Of a DNA stretch of 5,033 nt, positions 1 through 3,785 are shown in pieces. This DNA comes from Alphaproteobacteria bacterium (lineage in GTDB: Bacteria; Pseudomonadota; Alphaproteobacteria; Micavibrionales; CSBR16-224). The DNA is taken from contig SKHU01000107.1 in the NCBI GenBank assembly GCA_007116755.1, forward strand, positions 1-5,033. Direction: 5' to 3'. The notes under the pieces were generated by a model. It searched no databases, was not told the origin of the DNA, and worked only from the letters and a program-made list of their open reading frames with translations. The number at the start of each line of letters is the position of its first letter. The stretch's first letter is position 1. The position numbers and the translations under genes were made by a program.

Positions 1-528
1 CACTGGTATGTTTTGCACGTATATTCGGGATTTGAAAGAAAGGTGGCGGAGGCCATCCATGACACGGCAAAAAAACGCGGTCTTTCCGAATGTTTTGAAG
101 AAGTGCTGGTGCCGATGGAGGAAGTTGTCGAAATGCGCCGCGGCCAGAAAGTCAATGCCGAGCGCAAATTTTTCCCCGGCTATATTCTGATCAAGATGGA
201 AATGAATGACGATGCGTGGCATTTGGTCAAGAATACGCCGAAGGTTACAGGGTTTCTCGGCGGTGGCGGCAACAAGCCTTTGCCGATCAGCGATGCCGAG
301 GCCGAACGCATTATGAAACAGATTCAGGAAGGTGCCGACCGTCCGCGTCCGACCATCAGCTTTGATATCGGTGAACAGGTACGCGTTTGCGATGGTCCGT
401 TTAACTCTTTCAACGGTGTTGTTGAAGAGGTGGATGAAGAGCGTAGCCGCCTGAAGGTGCTGGTTTCGATTTTTGGCCGTTCCACGCCGGTTGAACTGGA
501 ATATGCACAGGTCGAGAAAATAAGCTGA
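1..528 (+). CDS. nusG: Transcription termination/antitermination protein NusG (5' end missing)
   Basis: NusG binds RNA polymerase to suppress pausing, and in the family its KOW domain contacts Rho or ribosomal protein S10. The frame is already open at base 1 (HWYVLHVYSGFERK), which matches the family N-terminus WYVxHVYSGFE, so only a few residues and the start codon lie to the left; 175 residues are visible. The NGN domain covers roughly visible residues 1-110 and includes the hallmark RKFFPGYILIKM (about 55-66) and NTPKVTGFLG (about 78-87). A short linker rich in Pro and Arg leads to the KOW domain (about 121-175), seen as FDIGEQVRVCDGPFNSFNGVVEEV and ending in QVEKIS. Internal TTG 13 is not the start, because the family sequence continues upstream of it. 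Total length would be about 180 residues, normal for the short proteobacterial form. The next gene begins 11 nt after the TGA, so the two are probably co-transcribed. Confidence 0.97.
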   Translation, partial: HWYVLHVYSGFERKVAEAIHDTAKKRGLSECFEEVLVPMEEVVEMRRGQKVNAERKFFPGYILIKMEMNDDAWHLVKNTPKVTGFLGGGGNKPLPISDAEAERIMKQIQEGADRPRPTISFDIGEQVRVCDGPFNSFNGVVEEVDEERSRLKVLVSIFGRSTPVELEYAQVEKIS

Positions 529-533
529 GGAGG
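528..533 (+). promoter_or_regulatory. Strong ribosome binding site for the 92-codon gene
   Basis: AGGAGG, a full Shine-Dalgarno match, overlaps the last base of the nusG stop codon and sits 6 nt before ATG 540. It is the best ribosome binding site in the window and a main reason to believe the small downstream gene is translated. Confidence 0.8.
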
Positions 534-539
534 AAAATC

Positions 540-818
540 ATGGCGCTTTCCCGTGAAGAAGCATCCAGAGTTAAGGATTCTATTGTAGCTGAATTCATGT
601 CGGCGGCGCGCATTTTCGACGAAGACGGTGTAAATTGTGTCGGCATTACCAATTCCGATGTTGACTGGCGCAATCCGGCTGTTGACATTGGCACGAAAAA
701 GCCGTTGACGCTGCAGCTTAAAAAAGAAATCGAAGGCTGTGCCGAAAAAACTCTGGGACGTAAACCTGTGCGGGGAGATCTGATTTTTCGTACAAACGGG
801 TCGATCAACGCACTGTAA
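540..818 (+). CDS. Small protein of unknown function between nusG and rplK (92 aa)
   Basis: I do not recognise this protein. It starts with ATG 11 nt after nusG behind a perfect AGGAGG and ends at TAA 816-818. The 92 residues look soluble: no signal peptide, no membrane segment, mixed charge. The first 25 residues (MALSREEASRVKDSIVAEF and following) look helical. The middle has VNCVGITNSDVDWRNPAVDIG (about 31-51), which reads like beta strands and turns. A second likely helix LTLQLKKEIEGCAEKTLG (about 56-73) is followed by a basic RKPVRGDLIFRTNGSINAL tail. It has two cysteines, at 33 and 67, and no metal or catalytic motif I can name. Codon use looks like that of its neighbours, and longer antisense frames over the same bases have no ribosome binding site or family likeness. 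Position implies co-expression with nusG. A role in transcription or translation is a guess from location only. Confidence 0.75.
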   Translation: MALSREEASRVKDSIVAEFMSAARIFDEDGVNCVGITNSDVDWRNPAVDIGTKKPLTLQLKKEIEGCAEKTLGRKPVRGDLIFRTNGSINAL

Positions 819-856
819 AAACACTTGAAACCGGATAAAACCGTGAAAAATAGCAA

Positions 857-878
857 AAAACGGTAAAAAAACCGTTTT
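857..878 (+). terminator. Small hairpin after the 92-codon gene, possible weak terminator
   Basis: AAAACGGT (857-864) and ACCGTTTT (871-878) are perfect 8-bp inverted arms around a loop of six A. Only four of the pairs are G-C, and the T run is four bases lying inside the arm, so as an intrinsic terminator it would be weak. ACCGT at 840-844 could instead pair with ACGGT at 860-864, giving an alternative fold. It would separate nusG transcription from rplK if active. Confidence 0.3.
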
Positions 879-912
879 CCCTGTTGCATCTTTTTGTAAA
901 ATGACGTAAATT
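875..912 (+). promoter_or_regulatory. Candidate sigma-70 promoter upstream of rplK
   Basis: TTGCAT (884-889) and TAAATT (907-912) are 17 bp apart; an overlapping alternative -10 is TAAAAT (897-902), which matches the consensus at five of six but has only a poor -35 (TTTTCC, 875-880). A promoter between nusG and rplK is known in Escherichia coli, and this position would put the transcript start ahead of the putative L1 site. The match is weak and was read by eye. Confidence 0.3.
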
Positions 913-981
913 CCGCACGCCTGCTGAAAGAATCAGGCTCGCTGTTCTTTTTTGAAGATTCCGCGAAAAACGCCCCGCACA

Positions 982-1021
982 CGGGAGGCTGCTCTTGAAA
1001 AGTCCACGAGAGGCCGTACCG
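982..1021 (+). promoter_or_regulatory. Putative L1-binding leader of rplK-rplA mRNA
   Basis: The RNA can form a stem, an asymmetric internal loop and a second stem. CGG (982-984) pairs with CCG (1019-1021); GA (985-986) faces GUA (1016-1018); GGC (987-989) pairs with GCC (1013-1015); UG (990-991) bulges; CUCUUG (992-997) pairs with CGAGAG (1007-1012), with one G-U pair; the loop is AAAAGUCCA. L1 is known to repress translation of its L11-L1 mRNA by binding a leader that mimics its 23S rRNA site, and that leader sits just upstream of rplK as here. The start of this fold, CGGGAGGC, looks like such sites. I could not compare base by base with a covariance model. Confidence 0.6.
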
Positions 1022-1069
1022 CGTTTAATTCAAGGGGTTACTCGATAACAAAATATTTGGAGTAAAACG

Positions 1070-1519
1070 ATGGCAGCACCGAAGAAAAAGAAAAAGATTG
1101 CCGGCCTCCTGAAATTGCAGGTTCCTGCCGGTAAGGCGAATCCATCGCCGCCGATCGGCCCTGCTCTTGGACAGGCCGGCGTTAACATCATGGATTTCTG
1201 CAAGGCGTTCAACGCTGAAACGCAAAATATGGAGCCGGGTGTTCTGATCCCGACGATCATTACGGTTTACGCCGACCGCTCTTTCAGCTTTGAGACAAAA
1301 AAGCCGACAGCCTCCTACTATATTATGAAAGCCGCAAAAATCAAAAAAGGCAGCGGCGCACCCGGGCGCGATGGCGCAGGGCATATCACGTGGGAACAGT
1401 GCATTGAGATCGCGCGCGAAAAAATGCCCGATCTGAACGCCAATGATGAAGAAAACGCAGCACGCATTATTGCCGGCTCCGCCCGTTCTATGGGGCTGGA
1501 AGTCATCGGTGCGAAATAG
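1070..1519 (+). CDS. rplK: 50S ribosomal protein L11
   Basis: L11 binds 23S rRNA at the GTPase-associated centre, at the base of the L10-L12 stalk, where elongation factors act and where RelA activation depends on it. The 149 residues carry the N-terminal domain hallmark LQVPAGKANPSPPIGPALGQAGVNIMDFCKAFN (about 16-48), with the proline-rich PSPPIGPALGQ. The C-terminal RNA-binding domain (about 78-149) includes SYYIMKAAKIKKGSG, PDLNAND and IIAGSARSMGLEV. ATG 1070 is the start: GGAG (1059-1062) lies 7 nt upstream, and the family sequence begins close by. The protein is slightly longer than the usual 140-145 residues because of an N-terminal MAAPKKKKK with five lysines in a row and a short GAK tail. 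rplA follows 13 nt after the stop, so the pair is co-transcribed, probably under L1 control through the leader before this gene. Confidence 0.98.
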   Translation: MAAPKKKKKIAGLLKLQVPAGKANPSPPIGPALGQAGVNIMDFCKAFNAETQNMEPGVLIPTIITVYADRSFSFETKKPTASYYIMKAAKIKKGSGAPGRDGAGHITWEQCIEIAREKMPDLNANDEENAARIIAGSARSMGLEVIGAK

Positions 1520-1532
1520 GGAGAGCAGAAAA

Positions 1533-2240
1533 ATGGCACGCCGCTACGCAAAACGTTTGAAGAAAGTCTATGAAACGCGCGACGCTCTCGCAGAACTTTC
1601 GCTGGAAGACGCTATCAAGGCCGTGAAGGAAAATGCCACGGCAAAATTTGATGAAACAATCGATATTGCCATGAATCTCGGCGTCGATCCGCGTCATGCG
1701 GATCAGAATGTCCGCGGTATGGTGCAATTGCCGAACGGTACGGGGAAATCCGTGCGCGTTGCGGTTTTCGCCAAAGGCGACAAGGCCGAAGAAGCCAAAA
1801 AGGCCGGTGCGGATATCGTCGGTGACGAGGATCTCGTGGCAAAAATTCAGAAGGGCGAGATGGATTTCGATCGTTGTATCGCCACGCCGGATATGATGCC
1901 GCTGGTCGGCCGTCTTGGCCAGATTCTGGGGCCGCGCGGTATGATGCCGAACCCGAAACTGGGCACGGTTACGCCGGATGTCGGCGAGGCTGTTAAAGCC
2001 GCCAAAGGCGGCGCGGTTGAATTCCGTGTTGAAAAGGCCGGCGTGGTTCATGCAGGGATCGGCAAGGCCAGCTTTACGGAAAAGAAACTGATTGAAAATG
2101 CCGAAGCATTCATTCGCGCGATTTTGAAGGCCAAGCCTTCCGGCGCGAAAGGAAACTACGTGCAGAAGATTACATTAAGCTCGACGATGGGTCCGTCCTA
2201 TCGCGTGAGCATCGATCAGGCAGCCAGACAGGCAGCCTGA
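1533..2240 (+). CDS. rplA: 50S ribosomal protein L1
   Basis: L1 binds 23S rRNA to form the mobile L1 stalk that guides deacylated tRNA out of the E site, and it is the translational repressor of the L11-L1 mRNA. The 235 residues are of normal family length. Visible hallmarks are ATAKFDETIDIAMNLGVDPRHADQNVRG (about 35-62), the loop domain segment with VAVFAKGDKAEEAKKAGADIVG (about 76-97), the L1 signature around MMPLVGRLGQILGPRGMMPNPKLGTV (about 121-146), and the C-terminal STMGPSYRV (about 217-225) with the conserved TMGP. ATG 1533 is chosen because GGAG (1520-1523) lies 9 nt upstream and MARRYAKRLKKV matches the family start. An in-frame ATG at 1443 would only extend the protein into rplK. 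After the stop comes a 290-nt leader before rplJ. Confidence 0.98.
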   Translation: MARRYAKRLKKVYETRDALAELSLEDAIKAVKENATAKFDETIDIAMNLGVDPRHADQNVRGMVQLPNGTGKSVRVAVFAKGDKAEEAKKAGADIVGDEDLVAKIQKGEMDFDRCIATPDMMPLVGRLGQILGPRGMMPNPKLGTVTPDVGEAVKAAKGGAVEFRVEKAGVVHAGIGKASFTEKKLIENAEAFIRAILKAKPSGAKGNYVQKITLSSTMGPSYRVSIDQAARQAA

Positions 2241-2293
2241 TCAAAAAAGTTTTTGCTGCCGGCCGCTGTTTTTGCGGTGGTCTGCGGTGGAAA

Positions 2294-2366
2294 ACCTGTC
2301 CAAGACTACAGGTGTTTTGTGCGGCTTGCCGCGGAAGACTTAAAGCGCGCCTGTATAGATGGGAAA
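2294..2366 (+). ncRNA. L10-leader-like regulatory RNA (kink-turn stem) upstream of rplJ
   Basis: UACAGGUG (2307-2314) pairs with CGCCUGUA (2348-2355), eight pairs with one G-U. On its outer side AAGAC (2302-2306) faces UAGAU (2356-2360), flanked by CC/GG, which looks like a kink-turn internal loop. Above the stem is a hairpin GCGG-CUUG-CCGC (2321-2332) with a CUUG tetraloop, followed by AAGACUUAAAG. These elements resemble the known L10 leader, which the L10-L12 complex binds to repress rplJ-rplL translation, and the location between rplA and rplJ is the expected one. ACCUGU (2294-2299) can pair with ACAGGU (2308-2313) and would compete with the kink-turn stem. The exact ends are uncertain. 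Confidence 0.75.
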
Positions 2367-2370
2367 GAAA

Positions 2371-2390
2371 ACGTTTTTCGAAAAAGGCGT
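2371..2390 (+). other. A/T-rich hairpin downstream of the L10-leader stem
   Basis: ACG-UUUU (2371-2377) can pair with AAAA-CGU (2382-2390) around a UCGA tetraloop (2378-2381), with GG bulged on the 3' side. It lies just after the kink-turn region and could be part of the leader fold. It is not followed by a useful T run, so it is not a standard terminator. Confidence 0.3.
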
Positions 2391-2488
2391 CTTTTATCAG
2401 GGACGGGTTCGGATGCGTTGCTTTTCGGGCAGGAATGCGTGGAAACGGTTTTGTTTGAGTTTTAGGCCGTTTCTAAAGTGTACAACCC

Positions 2489-2507
2489 GCCGGTTTTAAA
2501 ATCCGGC
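2489..2507 (+). other. GC-clamped hairpin just before the rplJ ribosome binding site
   Basis: GCCGG (2489-2493) pairs with CCGGC (2503-2507) around a loop of UUUUAAAAU. The base ends 12 nt before the GGAG of rplJ (2520-2523). It could present or shield the start region under L10 control. There is no T run after it, so termination is unlikely. Confidence 0.45.
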
Positions 2508-2530
2508 ACAGTAAAGAACGGAGAATGTCC

Positions 2531-3040
2531 GTGAATCGTGCACAAAAAGTAAAAGCAGTGGAAGAACTGCATCAAATGTTCGAAAGCAGCGAATTGGTCG
2601 TTATCACCCATTACAGCGGGTTGAATGTGGCCGAAATCAGCGAACTTCGGGCAAAGATGCGTGAATCCGGTGCAAGCTTCAAAGTGACAAAAAACACACT
2701 TGCCAAACGTGCGGTGGAAGGAACGCGTTTTTCCGGTCTGGCCGATCAGTTTTCCGGCCCGACAGGTATGGCGACGTCTCAGGATCCCGTTGCGGCGGCG
2801 CGTGTTGCGTATGAATACGCCAAAGAGAATGACAAGCTCGTTATCCTCGGCGGTGCGCTCGGAGAACAGATTTTGGATTCAGCCTCTGTCGAGGCTCTGG
2901 CCAAACTGCCGTCTCTGGACGAATTGCGCAGCAAGCTGGTCGGCCTTCTGGTCGCTCCGGCAACCCGTGTTGCGACGGTATTGCAGGCACCTGCAAGCCA
3001 GCTGGCACGTGTAACGCGCGCTTATGCCGATAAAGGGTAA
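2531..3040 (+). CDS. rplJ: 50S ribosomal protein L10
   Basis: L10 anchors the flexible stalk of the 50S subunit: its N-terminal domain binds 23S rRNA beside L11 and its C-terminal helix carries the L7/L12 dimers; as the L10-L12 complex it represses its own mRNA. I choose GTG 2531 as start (169 residues). GGAG (2520-2523) lies 7 nt before it, and MNRAQKVKAVEELHQMF matches the family N-terminus. ATG 2525, two codons earlier, is only 1 nt from that GGAG. Family features are HYSGLNVAEISELR (about 27-40), VTKNTLAKRA (about 52-61), FSGPTGMA and DPVAAARV (about 74-92), and the L12-binding C-terminal helix SLDELRSKLVGLLVAPATRVATVLQAPASQLARV (about 128-161). The length is normal. The gene sits between the L10 leader and rplL, its stalk partner. 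Confidence 0.96.
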   Translation: MNRAQKVKAVEELHQMFESSELVVITHYSGLNVAEISELRAKMRESGASFKVTKNTLAKRAVEGTRFSGLADQFSGPTGMATSQDPVAAARVAYEYAKENDKLVILGGALGEQILDSASVEALAKLPSLDELRSKLVGLLVAPATRVATVLQAPASQLARVTRAYADKG

Positions 3041-3053
3041 TCAGCCGGACGGC

Positions 3054-3070
3054 AATCGTGTTTCACGAAT
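3054..3070 (+). other. Short hairpin in the rplJ-rplL spacer
   Basis: TCGTG (3056-3060) and CACGA (3064-3068) form a perfect 5-bp stem with a TTT loop, 16 nt after the rplJ stop. It may slow 3' decay or be a chance palindrome. There is no T run, so it should not terminate transcription, which fits the need to make several L7/L12 copies per L10. Confidence 0.3.
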
Positions 3071-3116
3071 GAAGCAGAATGAAGTAAACCGAAACCTTGA
3101 TTAAAGAAGATCTTAA

Positions 3117-3122
3117 AAGGAG
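3117..3122 (+). promoter_or_regulatory. Strong ribosome binding site of rplL
   Basis: AAGGAG lies 8 nt before ATG 3131. An out-of-frame ATG at 3126 is only 3 nt from it and leads into no family sequence. A strong site suits rplL, whose product is the one ribosomal protein present in several copies. Confidence 0.75.
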
Positions 3123-3130
3123 TAAATGAA

Positions 3131-3502
3131 ATGGCTAATCTTGCTAAAATCGCTGACGACCTGTCCGCCCTGACCGTTATGGAAGCGGCGGAACTGTCGA
3201 AAATTCTTGAAGAAAAATGGGGCGTGTCCGCTGCGGCTGCTCCGGTTGCTGTTGCGGCTGTTGCCGGCGGCGCGGAAGCTGCAGAAGAAAAAGATGAGTT
3301 TGATATTATCCTGGCTGCTGCCGGCGATAAGAAAATCAACGTCATCAAAGAAGTCCGCACAATTACGGGTCTGGGCCTGAAAGAAGCCAAAGACCTCGTG
3401 GACGGCGCACCCAAGCCTCTGAAGGAAGGCGTGGCCAAGGCGGAAGCCGAGGAAATCAAGAAGAAACTGGAAGAAGCCGGCGCAACTGTAGAGTTGAAGT
3501 AA
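3131..3502 (+). CDS. rplL: 50S ribosomal protein L7/L12
   Basis: L7/L12 is the multi-copy stalk protein that recruits translation factors and stimulates their GTPase activity. The 123 residues match the family length. The N-terminal dimerisation and L10-binding domain is about 1-32 (LAKIADDLSALTVMEAAELSKILEEKWGV). A flexible Ala/Val/Gly hinge follows (about 33-54, AAAAPVAVAAVAGG and an acidic end). The C-terminal factor-binding domain is about 55-123, with the highly conserved KKINVIKEVRTITGLGLKEAKDLVDGAPKPLKEGV and a final KKKLEEAGATVELK. ATG 3131 has AAGGAG 8 nt upstream. It follows rplJ by 90 nt without a terminator and is followed by a strong hairpin with a T run before rpoB, so the transcript is probably cut or attenuated there. 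Confidence 0.98.
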   Translation: MANLAKIADDLSALTVMEAAELSKILEEKWGVSAAAAPVAVAAVAGGAEAAEEKDEFDIILAAAGDKKINVIKEVRTITGLGLKEAKDLVDGAPKPLKEGVAKAEAEEIKKKLEEAGATVELK

Positions 3503-3528
3503 GACATTGCGTCACATTTCTGACAGAG

Positions 3529-3593
3529 AAACAGAATAAAGAAAGTGCGGCAGCAGGCCCTCATCGGCCTGTTGCCCCTTTCCCTGTTTTTTT
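3529..3593 (+). terminator. Attenuator-type hairpin with T7 between rplL and rpoB
   Basis: GGCAGCAGGCC (3549-3559) pairs with GGCCTGTTGCC (3566-3576) over 11 bp with one G-U, around the loop CTCATC. Outside it GAAAG (3541-3545) pairs with CTTTC (3578-3582), and AAACAG (3529-3534) with CTGTTT (3584-3589), giving a long nested stem. Seven T follow from 3587 to 3593. It looks like a partial intrinsic terminator; in Escherichia coli an attenuator and an RNase III cut site lie in this same gap and lower rpoB output relative to rplL. Long nested stems also suit RNase III processing. Which role holds here cannot be told from sequence. Confidence 0.8.
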
Positions 3594-3785
3594 ATATATA
3601 GTAAGGGCATCTTTAAGTCATGTATGGTGACATCTGTTACGGTTGGGGAGATCATAAGGCGTGTTTTAAGAACAATTTTTAGGAAAATCACGGGCTTCCG
3701 GCAGAGTTTCGGCAGGCGCGGCGATTTTGTATTCGGGATTTAACGGGAAAACGGCGTTGCCAAGTCGCAAAAAGGGAAGAAAATA
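3594..3785 (+). other. Untranslated spacer before rpoB
   Basis: After the T run there are about 190 nt with no gene I can support. I see an AT-rich start (ATATATA), short weak palindromes, and CGGCAG twice (3699-3704 and 3710-3715). No convincing promoter is visible, so rpoB most likely depends on read-through from the ribosomal protein genes. The rpoB ribosome binding site is AGGGAAG (3773-3779). Confidence 0.5.

Noticed and set aside
13..15. TTG 13 as the start of nusG
   Set aside because: The upstream codons HWYV match the NusG N-terminus, so the gene continues off the left edge.
324..824. 166-codon minus-strand frame over nusG and the 92-codon gene
   Set aside because: It is a shadow of genes with clear + strand support and has low-complexity Ser/Arg/Thr-rich content.
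919..953. GCCTG/CAGGC hairpin (919-938) followed by T6 (948-953) as a terminator
   Set aside because: The stem is only 5 bp with a 10-nt loop, and the T run begins 10 nt after it, too far for a standard intrinsic terminator.
410..982. 190-codon minus-strand frame over nusG, the 92-codon gene and the spacer
   Set aside because: No family likeness, it crosses the 3' end of nusG, and the + strand has a better ribosome binding site and gene context.
1443..1532. Upstream in-frame ATG that would extend rplA by 30 codons
   Set aside because: It lies inside rplK, the added residues do not match L1, and ATG 1533 has a proper GGAG.
2241..2258. CAAAAAAGTTTTTG palindrome right after rplA as a terminator
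   Set aside because: The stem is almost all A-T with a 2-4 nt loop and no T run after it; transcription must continue to rplJ in this operon or restart nearby.
2253..2465. 70-codon frame starting TTG in the rplA-rplJ gap
   Set aside because: It has no ribosome binding site and a rare start, and it runs through the structured L10-leader RNA, which explains the sequence better.
2525..2530. ATG 2525 as the rplJ start
   Set aside because: Only 1 nt separates it from GGAG, while GTG 2531 has a 7-nt spacing and gives the family-like MNRAQK start. It is not fully excluded.
3022..3564. 180-codon minus-strand frame over rplL
   Set aside because: Ser/Ala-rich antisense of the L7/L12 gene; it also covers the attenuator hairpin and has no family likeness.
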